Shown piece by piece: positions 35,276 to 48,482 of a stretch of DNA of 64,000 bases (within the stretch, counting starts at the first letter, position 1; the number at the start of each line of letters is the position of its first letter). The position numbers and the translations under genes were made by a program. The notes beneath the pieces were generated by a model. The model did not search any database. It saw nothing but the letters and a program-made list of their open reading frames with translations, and had not been told where the DNA came from. Origin of the DNA: Pyxicephalus adspersus (Eukaryota > Chordata > Amphibia > Anura > Pyxicephalidae); NCBI RefSeq assembly GCF_032062135.1, contig NC_092861.1, positions 58,213,621 through 58,277,620 of the forward strand. The letters are read 5' to 3'.

Positions 35276-37200
35276 TGGCTTTAATACCTTTGGGTCATAG
35301 ACCCACAGCAATCAGCCAGTAAATGAGTGGCATCATCCTTTATTTCTGTGCCTGTTTCATGCCAAACACTGAAAAAGCATCGTAGCCAAAGTATTAACAT
35401 GACAGCTCAAGAACCACAAGGCAGTTACAACCTCTATAACTTCTCATGAAAAAAGTAACTTTAAAACATGAGGTCACATAGAAAGGAACCTTCCCTGCTT
35501 CAACTTCTCATACAATCTCTCACTTTTTCCCTTTAAACACTGCAGCCCCAATAGGACTCTCTAATCTTCTACACTTTCCAGATTGTCAGACATCCTTGTT
35601 GCGAAGGATACCTTTAGGATAGGATACCTATACGCATAGATTTTGATCAGTCTAGCATTATTGAAATAATAAAAATAATAAATAAGACATCCGATTGGCC
35701 ACTAAAAAAAAGGGTTGTGACCCTAAAAGAAAACACTAAACAAAATGCTGTGACCAAGTCCTATTTAAGGATTATTTGAAAACATATACAATACCACTTT
35801 TATTTTTTTAGGGTAAAAAAAAAGAACACATACATTGAATTTGCCTTTCACCTGTTAAATGGCAGTGAGAGAAAGCAGTTAATGTAAATTATTTTAGATG
35901 TGAAAATAATTGAATGGCAATTGTATAGAGAATGAAAAGCTGCCCAGGCATAAGGAAACCTTTTAGAATATTCTGAAAAATAAATGAGTTATTATTTGTT
36001 TGAGTGACCAGGCATCAGACGTTAGATGACTTATCACATCCTTGGATACTATAAGGGAGTTTTTTTATAAAATAACTTTAATTATAGTTTGGTTCTTATG
36101 CTATTTCTAATAAATAGGACCCCAAGTACAATAAAATCAAAACTGGCCACACGTTCATAGTTTTTGATATAGCTCGAAGGCCAATCCATTTAAATGATTT
36201 ATATCTAATCAATAATGTAATGTGTTTAGCAAGCTTAAGAGTGGTCAAATGCATACCTGTCATTTCAGAGTGCAATTCACAGCAGGAGAACCACTGAAAA
36301 ATGATTTGCATATATCTCAAATGCTGCCCTTTGAGGGATGCTGTAATTAAACATAAGCCGGGAAATAGATAGCAGACTTTGAAATGATATAAAGAGTTTA
36401 CCATGATGAAAGGTTTAATAGCAAGTTGTTCCAAAAGCACCCAGGGCAACATGACAGCTTTGATACGCCATTCCACTAATGGTGAAGATTAAATTGCCTT
36501 TTAATGGAGCCAGTATTGGTGTTTTTCCCCATATTCACACCTAATGTCACACATAAAGTAGCTGTAATGTGTAGTTACCTGGAAAGACTTTCAATCAATG
36601 TTTTTATTTTTTAATCCAAATTATAAAAAAATGATTTTATCTGCTACCTGCTATGTCACTACTGTGACACAATGTAAAATAAATGCAGTCAGTAAAGTCT
36701 CACCTCCAATGAATCCAGTCTTCTCTAAATCAGGATGTGATGGGGGTGCAAACTTCCAACACTCAAGTAGATTTACCAGTATTTCAGGTACCAGTGGAAA
36801 GACAGATAAGCTTTAACTTTTTATTTTTCTGCATCTAAACTCTAATCTGATTGGACAGAGCCAGGGGCAGTTACTTTGAACTGAAATAGTATAAAACCTA
36901 ATTTCTAAAATAGTTATTCTTATTGTTGGGGTCTAGGTAATGCAGAAGTACATTTAACATTTACTCTTTTAGCTCCTAAAGCATAGAGGTAAATCTTTTG
37001 TAAAAGTTGTCCCCTCTTGTTAATTTTTATTTAAGTCTTTTGTTACTTGCTGTAACATACTATATATACAATATTACTTTATTGGATATTAAATATAAAA
37101 CATGGCAGATCTGAAGACAAAGGGGGTCCAACCAAGTACTAGCCATTTGTACCTAATAAAATGGCTGAAGAGTTTGTATAAAAAAACAAGACTGATATAA
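35276..37200. other. intergenic, no gene recognised
   Basis: Open frames at about 36096-36476 (minus) and 36598-36816 (plus) have no motif or splice support. Confidence 0.5.
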
Positions 37201-37920
37201 TACCGGACTGTTTTTTATTTAAATGACAATTCTAATGCTTGTCCCCTTCAATATCCTCCCTATTCACAATAAAACACTGATACAGCCTTGTTTTCCACTG
37301 GACGAAGGCATAGGGCAGATTAGTTTCTGGCAGCGGTTTCAAGATATCTGATTATTTTCTTTACTGCATCCATTGACTTAAAGTGTGTTCCTTTAAGCAC
37401 CAATTGAAATTTAAGAAAAGAAAAAAGTCACAAGGTGCCAAATTCAGTGAAGAAGGAGGATGTTTCAGAGTAGTCATGAGTTTGTCAGTCAAAAACTGTT
37501 TCACAGAAAGTGCTGTGTGAGAAGGAACGTTGTCCTGATGAAGAATGAAACCATTTTCCCACTTATTATGCCTCACCTATTTTCTGACTTTTTTTTCAGC
37601 TTTGTCAAAACTTCCTCATAATAATGTCGGTTCACTGTTGTGGCTTCTGGAACTCATTCTGCCAACATTCTGCCCTTCATGTCTCAAAACACAATGAGCA
37701 GGTTTTGAATTTGGACTTGCTTTAATGCGCTTTTTTGATTCTTGGTGATGAAGATGTTTTTCAATGCATTGACTGTAATGTTCTGACTTTTTAGGAAAGT
37801 TCCGGTCCACCTCAAATTGCTGCAGAATGTCAGCGCAAATTTCCTTGGGGAACTTTTTTTGCTCTGGTGTAAAATTTTACTTAAAATTTCAAACTGATGT
37901 GTTGCTCAACTTGAGGGGAA
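37201..37920 (-). mobile_element. degenerate mariner-family element
   Basis: Minus-strand translation contains FILHQDNVPSHTALSVKQFL and LNLAPCDFFLF, the second and third acidic residues of the mariner DD34D catalytic triad with typical surroundings. Upstream (37616-37810) are diverged remnants of the transposase N-terminal half. Frames are broken and the terminal repeats were not clearly located. Inactive. Confidence 0.8.
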
Positions 37921-37933
37921 ACACAACATTACA

Positions 37934-38278
37934 CATTATTAACATTACACAGTATTTATATAGCGCCATCATATTACGCAGCGCTGTACAAAGTTCATAG
38001 TCGTGTCACTAACTGTCCCTCTAAGGAGCTCACAATCTAATGTCCCTACTTTAGTCATATGTGGTTAATGTAGTCTAAGGTCAATTTTTAGGGGGAAGCC
38101 AATTAACTAAACTGCATGTTTTTGGGATGTGGGAGGAAACCGGAGTACCCGGAGGAAACCCACGCGGACACGGGGAGAACCTGCAAACTCCATGCAGATA
38201 GTGTCCTGGGTGGGATTCGAACCCAGGATCTAGCGCTGCAAAGGCTGGAGCCCTAACCCCTGAGCCACCGTGCTGCAA
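37934..38278 (-). mobile_element. full-length tRNA-derived SINE
   Basis: Read on the minus strand the head has an A-box-like TGGCTCAGGGGTTAG (forward 38253-38267) and a consensus B box GGTTCGAATCC (forward 38213-38223), then the body (GGTTTCCTCCGGGTACTCC, AAACATGCAGTTTAGTTAAT, TACAGCGCTGCGTAATATGA) and an AT-rich tail. The internal RNA polymerase III promoter is intact by eye. Confidence 0.88.
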
Positions 38279-39739
38279 CTACAATAAATAGTAACTGACA
38301 ACAAAATAAATGACAGAGAGTGTCGCCGTTTGTCATGCATGTTTGGACAAGTTTACCTCTTTATTTATTAGACAAACCTCGCATATCTTCTTTTTTATGC
38401 TCCAGTCCTATCTTTTTCTGTTACCAGGAGGCTGGGTATGCCTTTGGGTTTTCATGTTACTGGCAGCAGGATGTGGATATTTCTTATTGGGTGTCCTCTC
38501 AGCATCCAGAAACAAAGTCTACATAAACAAACATAGCACTAGCCTGGGGGCAGTAGGGTACTAGCCAATCAGTACACTTCCATTGGAATTTGTGGTCTCG
38601 TGGGTGGGGAATTTAGGTTAGAATATCTTCCCAAGGTAAGGAAAAAAATAAAATGCAGATTATTTGGTGCAAACCAGTGATGTTTAGGCAAGGCTTGAGT
38701 AAATACACATAGACAGAATGTGATTAGAAGAGATCAGCAGCACTGAGATAAAGAACTTAAATTTTAGAAAAGAAAATCATTGTAGTTGTTTATAGTATTT
38801 TCTATGTTGATGGTCTGATAGTTCTGATCAGAGTTGATATCATTCTAGATCAAAGCTATTGTGCTTTTGTATCAGAACTTGGAATTTGAGATGTGATTTT
38901 ACTCGATTAACAGTTATAGCATGTTACTGTTAACCAAGTGAAATCACAGCAATTAGTTCCTGTTATAGACAGGTAGTTTTTTTCCATCTGAAATCCATCT
39001 TGGAATTTCTGAATCTGGTGTGATTTCTAGACTGATGTGAATGGATTTGACCAAACTTGGATTTTTTCTGTTCTTCTCCTAAGGAGTCTCAGAAACAAAA
39101 TATGTAAAAAGAATTGTTTTTATCTGTGTAGCTCGTTTTAATAAAAAATGTTTTTGGATTCTACTACTTGTGGCTATTTGATTTTGGTTCTCTTGATCCT
39201 GTGCAAACCTTCGAGGGAGATAGGTTGATTACCTTCCAGAAAAAAACAGACAAAGACCAATGAAGCACAGAACCAAGGGGCAAGAGAAAACCCAAGACAT
39301 TTGAAATTTAGAAATACCACCTGTTAGACTGGTAGCACTTGTGATTATGGAATAAGATTAAAGTATGTTCAAGTGCATCTTTAAATATGTAGCAATCCTA
39401 TGTTAATAGAAATTGCTTTAGCAAACTATTCCAGTTTTGGTGGCCATACCTATGCCAATTTTCAGACAATTTCAGACACTTTGAGCCACTGGCTGTCCTT
39501 CAATTGCTAATATACTTTTAAGTAATCACTACAAACTACATAATATACGACCCATGAGTACCACCCAGAATTAGGTTACTTGAAAAGTACTTTACTGGCA
39601 AAAGACCTACTTAGATTTTCAACTGGCATATCAACAATTCACTATACCTTTTTGTTGAATGTATTTGTCTTTTAAAGTCAACATTTTGCCAGCTGAATAG
39701 CAGTTAAGAAACAAGTGTTTCTTATTCTATTGGTATAGA
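38279..39739. other. intergenic, no gene recognised
   Basis: No supported exon or repeat end. Confidence 0.5.
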
Positions 39740-40150
39740 AATTTCTATCCTTTGTTGAGAAGAAGCATAAAGGGGGTATATGATCAACCGATAATAATAT
39801 ATAAATGGTCCATATTGAGAAATCGCCTCACAGTTTTGTCATTGCAAGGGACAAGGGGGCACTTGTTGTGTTTGGAGGAAAGGAGGTTTAATCTGCTTTT
39901 AGAAAGGAATCTTCACAGTAAGGTCTGTAAAAAGGTGAAATTTACTTACATTCTATGGGTTGTTTTAGGAAAAAGCTGAATGTTTTTCTAGCAGCACAGA
40001 ATATAACTGGGTCATTTAAAAAATGACAACAGAGACTGTCGACCCAGGGAACATCTGATTGCCTCCCAGGATCAGGGAGGATTTTTTGCACTATTGGAGT
40101 AAGTTGAACAATATTTTATAGGGTTTTTTTTACCATCTTTTTGGGACAAA
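39740..40150 (+). mobile_element. 5'-truncated CR1 LINE 3' end
   Basis: Matches the end of the 19470-22240 element: GGCACTTGTTGTGTTTGGAG, AAAAAGCTGAATGTTTTTCT, ACAGAATATAACTGGGT and the 3' UTR with CTGATTGCCTCCCAGGATCA. Frames are broken. Confidence 0.88.
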
Positions 40151-41448
40151 CTCTTTAGACCCCATAAAGAAATATCTTAAACTCATAACCTTAATGTTAC
40201 TAATGTCTTAACATATATACACATTTCACTTTGCAGTGTTTTATTCTGCTGTAACGAAATGTGGCTGGAAAACAAAATCACTTGCGTCATAGGGGAGATA
40301 CTCTTACAACATGTTGAAAGAGGAAAAGAAAGAGGAACTCAATAAAACCATTTGAACTATTAGCACATTGTAGAAAATCCAACTTTTTGACAGCTCCTTC
40401 ATCTAAAATTACATTTGACTAAGCAAGACTGCTATACAAAAGCTGGGCTTGGAAGAGTATATGATTTTTGCACATGAAAGAGGAATCAAGAGAATCCAGT
40501 TTTGTTTTTCCAGGACAAACAAAGCTTGTCTTGGGTCTACTGTATTTATTTGTTCTCACCATCTAGTGTGAATAAACCTGGAAACATAATACGCCAAGTG
40601 GTTTTTCATTACTAACCAAAGTGGATATAGTAAAATCAAAGAAAACTTTTTTACATGTTAATGTTACATGTATATTATGTTAACCCTGTCTGTCAAAAAA
40701 CATCCTGGACCTCAGCTGCAGTTTATGGGGTTACCCAAAATGTTTCTGCATGACAGTACAACTCCGTGTATCTAAATGGGCTTCATCAGATAATCATCAT
40801 CATAAGGACATCCAGCACCTTTTATATTTAGAAAGAAAGTTATGAAGGCTATTTCACTACAATGGTAAATATGTAGGCCAAATGTATTAATATTGTATAA
40901 TCCGCAGAAAAAAGTACAAAGAACAGTTTAAGCTAAATTTACTTTCAGCAGTGACAGTAGGTGAAGATGAAAATTCTTCTAAAATCTTTTTATTACCTGT
41001 ATGCTAAAGAAGTGCAGAGGTGGGATCACACTACTCAAGAAAACAAAAAGAACCTGGGGGTTAGTGCTTTTGCTGATAAAAAGACCTGGTATTAGAGGTA
41101 ATGGTTTGCATCAAAAAACGTATTGATTTGCTTAGTTCCTGTTGGTATAAAGGTGAGTAAACTCCATGAAAGATTTTATCTGTTACAGGTTAATTGGCAG
41201 AACCAAAATGTTTTTTTTGCACTTTGTTGGAGGCACAATCACTTCAGGTTCAGAGATGGCCATTTCCTACAGGTACAAAGATTTGTTTGGGTGGGGGGGT
41301 CCATATGATCTCAGCCTTACTTTTGAAAATTAAGGATGATTTTATTTTGGGAAAGTGGACTATATTCTTCATTGACATTATAAATATATTGATTACATTG
41401 TCTTTTATTTGTTGAAGATATCTGTGGAGTATATACAGTCATTTAATC

Positions 41449-41745
41449 CAGAGATCCCCATCCCCTGGTCGGTGGCCGTCTGACACGTGGGCCGCGGCTC
41501 TTGCTGGTGCACCCACCAGCAGGGTCAGAAGAAGGTCCCCACTTAGACGGGCTTACCAGCCAGAGCTCCGAACCACGTCTTCTGGAGACATCGCAGGCTC
41601 AGGGCGGTGGGTGGGTTGTGTCTCTGGAGAGTGGGCAGGTTCTGGCACCATGATGTCTTTCTGGGGGGAAGTTTCTACCCCTTTTAGTGACACACGGCTC
41701 TGTGCATTTAGTGGTCTGTGACCTGCAAAAGGTTGGGGACCACTG
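41449..41745. mobile_element. hAT-type MITE with perfect 8-bp target duplication
   Basis: Left end CAGAGATCCCCATCCCC, right end AAGGTTGGGGACCACTG (imperfect inverted repeats), flanked by ATTTAATC at 41441-41448 and 41746-41753. GC-rich interior, no transposase. Confidence 0.93.
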
Positions 41746-41847
41746 ATTTAATCTACAGTAGCGCTAAATAGGAGTGCAAAGAAAAATGGCGGTTACTCTG
41801 GGAGTGCAGATATACACTATACAGGGTTATTTACCAAAGGTGTAGGG

Positions 41848-42109
41848 CAGTGTTTCTCAAACTTTTTAACATGGGGGAACCCTTTCAATCACTGCAATAT
41901 CCACAGCTCACAGTACATTGGTGTGGTGAACAGTAGGAAGAATGCATCTTACATTGTTGGCCAGTGTGAACAATGTCACCCTTACAGATAGTCTAAATGA
42001 TCATTGGTTTTAGTCAAACTGACCTGACAGTCACAAAATGGCTCAAGGAACCCCTAGCAACCTCTGGAGGGACCCTAAGGTTCCGCCACACTCTGTTTGA
42101 GAAACACAG
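41848..42109. mobile_element. hAT-type MITE (CAGTGTTTCTCAAAC)
   Basis: Left end CAGTGTTTCTCAAAC, right end GTTTGAGAAACACAG, with degraded 8-bp flanks (GTGTAGGG and TTCTAGAG). It contains CACAGCTCACAGTACATT and CCCTAGCAACCTCTGGAGG, shared with 62550-62772. The plus-strand open frame over it is not a gene. Confidence 0.88.
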
Positions 42110-42771
42110 TTCTAGAGGCTCTTTACCTTGCAAAGTAAATGTTAATGAATACAATGAAAAAAAAACCAAGAGACACCACACAGAAACAGCAGAAGATTAA
42201 GTATTCACAGTGAACACAGCTTTACCTATATTCACTTCTTGCTTTACAAAGTGAACATTAACTTTTCTAAGTGCATAACAGCCTCTACATCTTTAATAAA
42301 TCAGCACCATAATGTCTGTAATATAAGATGGATGAGCTTAGAAGAATAAAATGTTTCAGGAGGATATAATGCAAACAGAATATTAAACCAATCAATGAGA
42401 GTTTTTTTTCTTATATTTAAGCTGTAAATCTTAAGATCCAGAAGTTTGAATTTTGTTTCAGGTATTTTGTTTGAGTGATATTCTTGTTTCCACTTTTAAC
42501 ACAAATTCTGTCCTTATTATTATTGTTTATTTTACATATTTTACAATATTTTAATAATATTTGTAAATGGCCATCCTTAGAGAACATGTTCCTGAGCATA
42601 AAAGGTACTGGGTACCTGGAATTCACTAATAGGTGCTCATATGAGCGCCGGACACCTGATGAAGTACAAAGAGGAGGTTGTATAAGATGTTTACCCTGCA
42701 ACACTAGGAAAGCTTCTGCCATACGGAAGACTTTGTATAAAGCAATTAACCTTGTTTCTTACCTAGGACAG

Positions 42772-43115
42772 TAAAGCTGCGTACACACTTCCAATTTTTG
42801 TCGTTGGAAAGGATCTTTCACGATCCTTTCCAACGACAAGGGAGTGCACGATGCATGAACGGTGCTGTACATACAGCACCGTTCATGCTCTATGGAGAGG
42901 GGAGGGGGAGAGCGACGGAGCGGCACCCTGCTGCGCGCTCTCCCCTTCCCTTTCATTAGGATCGGCTGTCGTCCATCGTCCGTGGATCCGGCAGGTCGGT
43001 CGTCCGGACGATGGACGACACCGACTGTACACACGGCAGATTTTCGCCCGATAATTGGTCGATGCCGATCTGACGTGTGTACGTTGTAAAAATCTGACGT
43101 GTGTACGTAGCTTTA
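42772..43115. mobile_element. CpG-rich DNA transposon with three internal hairpins
   Basis: Ends AAAGCTGCGTACACAC and GTGTGTACGTAGCTTT are inverted repeats flanked by AGT on both sides. Perfect or near-perfect palindromes lie at 42798-42839 (18-bp arms, 6-base loop), 42853-42888 (17-bp arms, 2-base loop) and 42968-43019 (14-bp arms). No transposase; the overlapping open frames on both strands follow from the palindromes. Confidence 0.85.
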
Positions 43116-46100
43116 GTTATGGCAACCCAATAAAAAGGTTTAGCAACTTCTAACTTATCAACTAAAGATCAGTAGCGGCCTAATAGATCCCAGCTAAAAC
43201 CATTTTGTGGCTGTCCCGATATCTAATGGGAGAGGCCAAGCTGATACACACAATGAAAACAGGGTCATTTATCTGAATAAGTTATTCTTTATCTGCCTCC
43301 AAAAATGTAATCAAGTTCAAGGAGGAAAGAGTCCAATGGGACTTTAAATCAGAACAGATTACACACTATACATAAAAGTTTACATTAAACTTTATTGTAG
43401 GGTCCCCAGACTGAAAACAAAATAGAATGTTTAGTTATATTTTAGGAAAAAGCATACATCTGAAAATGTAAATGATAAATACAGACCATTGAAATACATT
43501 GGAATGCATATGGAATTTTCAGGAATGTATCTAGATGACTTAGTGATTGACAAACTGCTATTAGCAAAGGTGTGCAAAAACTCACAAACAAATAGCAGAT
43601 GCCTAGCAGGGTCTTTTAAGTTTTGACACATATGAAAAGTCACAAAACCAAACAGGAATCAGGAGATAAAAATAGACAAATTAGAAAAAGTAACACATTA
43701 ATAAGAATTTTTAAATAGGAGGGAAAAACAATGTATTTTATTCTCTGTAATGTATGCTATGAAGGGAGGTCCTGTAATTGTCTTTCCCTATATGACAATT
43801 AAAAAAACACATCCACTGTTAGATCTTTATTATCAGTATGAAGTTAGCCATGGGTGGAATGGTTTTCTTAATTATCACTGCCTTGCCTAAAGGGCCAAAG
43901 GATTTTGTCAGATGTGTTTTCTGTTAAGATCAATACAAAAGCATGAAAAATGCATTGCAGTCAACATGCATGGAATCATCTATGACATCAATTTTCATGT
44001 GTTTCTTTGTTTAAAAGCATCCAGCAATAATGGACAATTATATGTGAACAGGCCCTAAATCTCTCAGGGACTTTAGTTTTAATACTTTCTGTTGTAGTTT
44101 TTGGTTCTTGACATTCATGTGACATTCATTGGACTTAATGGAAATATCAAAAACTTCCATCTTTCAGAAAATAACCCCACCTTCGATCCCTACCTCCAAA
44201 GCCCCTCCCATCTATACACTACTTTTAAAAGGAATGTTCCTTACTGATGCCGCTTCCAGATTTGATCGTCATGATCCAGCACTGCAGACTAAACCCATCA
44301 AGACTGGTCACCTCTTTATGAGCATGGAAGGACCCCACCACTGAACAGTCAATATGAAGAGTTCATGTCACCCAGGGTGTGACCTGGAAACCCAAAGAAT
44401 GGTTGTCCACCTCTGCAGTAGTGAAAATATATAATAAAAAAAAAGAAATACTTTACATGACAGCAAATTTAGGTATTTTGTTTTTTTTTTTTCACTTATC
44501 TTTCACTTCGGCTTTAGGTTGTTTTTATCATAACCTATACAAAAAAACTCTTTCAGCTATCCTGGCGTCTAAGTAGTCCCATTATTTTCCATAAAAAATA
44601 AACAAATAAAAACGTAAAATGACAATTCACATGAAATGATCAAATACACCACACATTGAGCTTCAATGGGCTAATTTATAACAGAGAGTGAATGACGTAA
44701 TCCTCTATGTTGTGCTCAGGAACTCAGTTCTCAATGGCTGATTCTCACTGCCTGAGCGGGCCTGACTTATACACAAAATTTCAAAATGAACAAAAATGAA
44801 TTGCTTACTGTAGGACTTGTTCCCACTACCTTGCTGCATTAAAGTACAAAGTTCTGCAGGCTGGATTCTGATGAACTGTCCTGTGGTGTCCCTTTGCAGG
44901 CAGTTGATTTACAGCATTCTGCAGGCAATTCAAGATCTTGTAAATCCTAAATGTAATAAACATTATAAAAATGTATCAAATAAAGGTTTTCATTGAGGGT
45001 GTGTTTACACCAGCAGGGCTGGACTGCTTTGGGCAGCATTGCTCAACACAATTCCAATGCAAGCAGGCAATTTGCCTTTTTGATGAACTGTAATGCATCA
45101 CAACATGCTGAAGTGTATTAGAATCACATACAGTTGAAAAAGGTGAACACTAATGTGTTAAAAATATATTGTAACACATGACAGTGCAAGTTTACAATTC
45201 TCACCAATGAGCATATTAATGTTAACTGTGTGGGGTAAATGGACCTTAGACCTAATTGCATAACAGAATTAGGCACAGGCAAAGTTTCAAAGTATAAATC
45301 TAAACTTTTTTGCTTTGCAGAAAAGTTTTAAATTCTTACTTTTTCATCTACCTGGGACACTGATTTGTTAAGGTAATTCCCATGTGGAACTTAGCTCGCA
45401 TGGAGGGGAACTCTATAGAAATCACAATAGTCAGCTTGGTTCCTTATTTTACTAGTATATTCTATAAAAAAGAGAAGCTCGTTTAATTATGCCAAGAGGT
45501 CACACATTTTCGTTTCTTGATTATTCTGAGAAGTGTGGAAGAAAGAAACATCTTGCAGGCCTGCACTTAGTTCCTCTTTAGTTAGAATAACATTTCAGTT
45601 TCACTTGTAGTGATTATTTCAATCTCTACCCTCCCTTCTATGTCACAGTCAGCTCAGTTATACAAATACATTATATATAATAGACTTTTTTTTTTATAAA
45701 TGCAGGTCAGTGCAGTATGGTATAGTGGTAGGGCAAAGATCACTATTTATAAATTTTTAGTTTGTCAATTAGACTGCATTTCACCCCCCTTTTGTTTTGT
45801 TTTGTTTTTTCAGTTTCCCCCTCAAATTTGCGTTTTCGTATTCCTCCAATTTATACTTTTTTTTTACTTATTTTAACACCAAATCAACCATCAAAACAAT
45901 TCTGATTTGCTCTTTTAAATGCGCCCAACATCTGTTTTTCCCCCTACTTTTTTGGGCAATCCAGATACTAGAGAGCCTTATATAGACAAGAGAGGGGGCA
46001 TTTATGCTTGCTGAGTGCCCCGTTTCCTTACCAGAAAGGCCTCAAGGCTATTAAAGGGTCTGGTAGGGGGAACCACCGTAATTTTTAGGGAGAATTAGTT

Positions 46101-48239
46101 TGGGGAGAAAAAAAAAGCTTTGCAATACACTAAAAATGCCTAAAGCTGCCTTGCATTTGGAAGTGGTATTTGCAAATACCAGCAAAAAAACAAGTGGTTT
46201 TGCCTAAAACTACTCCAAAAACATTGCTGGGGAAAGTGGGCACCCAGGAGAGGAGATAAAGCAAATTTCTGAAAGCAAAGGCAAATGTTGGAAAAGCTAA
46301 TCCATCTTGCCACATATTTAGTTGAGCTAATTTTTCTCCAGAATGCCCAGCTTTTTTTTATAAGGGTAATCCAGCATGAAAATAGTAAGCAAAACACCTC
46401 GAATCTCACTGGGCAAATTGCGTGACACAATCCACCCAGGGAATATGGAGGCAGAAAATGTATAATTACCCCCTAAATGTGTTACCAGCATGAGTACCCA
46501 TATAATCCAACATTATACCCAACCAATGGATTTCCGAATATTAATAGAAAGGTTTGTGTTTACAATATATTAAGTTCATAATTACTGACACTGGTTGCTC
46601 TGAAATATTTTAAACCATGGATTACTGGTGTGAGCAAGGATGAAACAATATTATGCTATGGGGACGCTCAGCACTTGATCACTTTTGTGTATCTAAGTCC
46701 CCTTACACCAGTGTAACTGTAGATAGAAGCCTAAATGCTTCATGATGACAGATTTTACTCCTTACATTTGCTGCAAATACATGATATCTCTCATTGAAAT
46801 CAAAGGCACAATGCCTATAAATGACAGCCTTCGAGGTACCTTGTATCTCTGTCCTTATAAATATGTAATTTGTGTGTACAACAAACCTCTCTCCACCATA
46901 TAGGTTTATAGGGACTATAGGGACATCCAGCATATTCTGACACTCTTCAGACTGTCATAGTATACACACATAGGAGAATCTAGAATTCAACATACAGGAT
47001 TAGGCCAAACTCAGCCGAATGATCCTTATTTGTAAAAAACCTTGATTTATCTGCTAGCAAGAAAGCATTGAGGCAGGCTTCACCAACGCATTTCATTCCA
47101 TCCAGAGGCTTTATCTTAGAATTTGCAATTTACAATCATAGGCCTTGTGCATAAGTCTGAGACTAAACATTAGTGTGTGTATATGTAGTTCATAGTAACA
47201 GGTTCAATTCAATGCCTGGAACCTCATTTTCTTGTGTATAGAGGTCTAGTTACAAAGTAGTGAACGAGACAATAAGCCAACATTCCCTGGTGGAGAATTT
47301 TCCAGGTACATGTTCTTCCAAGTACACCATTTAGCCACCTGAGCAAATAAAAAATACCTGAAATATTTACCGGTACATGTGGGGAACATGGTAACATCTT
47401 TTCTGCCATGATGTCGGGCAGCAGTGCTGGTATGTGGGGGCAGGAAGAGAAGCCTTGTGTAGGCTCTGGCTGGGGCCACCAGGAGATTACAAAGAATTCA
47501 TCTGTAATTTCTGAGCAACAGAAGGTATGTGCAAATGGATGGATGGAAGGTGGTGGCAGTTTAAGAGGACCTTCCACATTTTCTGCATTTACAGATCAGT
47601 GCATTCCTCCTCTTTCATAATAGTACCATATTAAAAAAATGCTGCTAATTTAAATGTTTTATGTGTAACTTGCCTACTTCTATTTTTACCCATATTTTAC
47701 AATATCATATATATTCCATATATATTCCATATACCATGGCCATGCATTCCTATGGGTGGCAGTTGATGAGATACTGTACCATTTTGCACAGGTGTGAGCA
47801 CAAGTATTACCTATGCCATGACTTCATTATGCATCTGAAATAACAGTTCTCTCTGCACACCAAAGCTGCTGACACTGTAGGAGGTATAGAAAAATTAAAT
47901 TGGTTGATAACTTGTAAAAAGTGTAGACAGAACTACCTGCTAACATTCAGGAGGCTCATCAATGGTGAAAGGCAGCATCCATCCCTATTCGATACTCCCT
48001 ACTCCAAACTGTTATTGATCTGCCATGTTTTCTGCATTCCATTACTTGTATACACACACTTCTGGAATGATTGTATTGTAAACATATTTGTCATGCTGAG
48101 GATACATTGCCCAGGAGTTTGTGTACTGATAGTGGAGTGCTGTGATTGTAGATCAATTCACATAGCAGAGTCTGGAATTTACTAAACTGTCATAGGATCT
48201 CAGCTGGGGAATTTACAGCCAACACAGAATATTTCTTCC
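43116..48239. other. intergenic, no gene recognised
   Basis: The segment around 44990-45240 has the look of a diverged MITE. The long minus-strand frame at 47224-47577 has no known domain. No exon supported. Confidence 0.45.
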
Positions 48240-48395
48240 TGGAGGGATGACAGAGAGCAGTACACAGAGGTGATGACAGTGTGACTTCGCTGCATTTCCT
48301 GCTACATCAGCCAGCAGCCTGCGATCACTTTACATTGACTTCCTTCACTTGCAGAACACAAGGAAGACTTTGTAGGTGTAGGCAGGTCCCCTCTG

Positions 48396-48401
48396 CACGT
48401 G
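48396..48401. promoter_or_regulatory. E-box CACGTG upstream of SLC12A9 start
   Basis: The palindromic core CACGTG lies 82 bases before the ATG in a short GC-richer stretch that probably holds the promoter or 5' UTR. It is the core of the TFEB/MITF-type CLEAR site used by many lysosomal genes, but the flanks do not match the full site. Suggestive only. Confidence 0.2.
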
Positions 48402-48482
48402 TGTCCCGGCCACGCCCACACTCTACCTGCACGGGGGAACACCGTTGGTTGGCTGGATTCCCCCTCAATCGATAGGCTGTCC

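Noticed and set aside
42759..43089. Three overlapping open frames on both strands
   Set aside because: Explained by internal palindromes of a CpG-rich transposon.
47224..47577. 117-codon open frame, minus strand
   Set aside because: No domain, no splice context, poor composition; sits in unassigned intergenic DNA.
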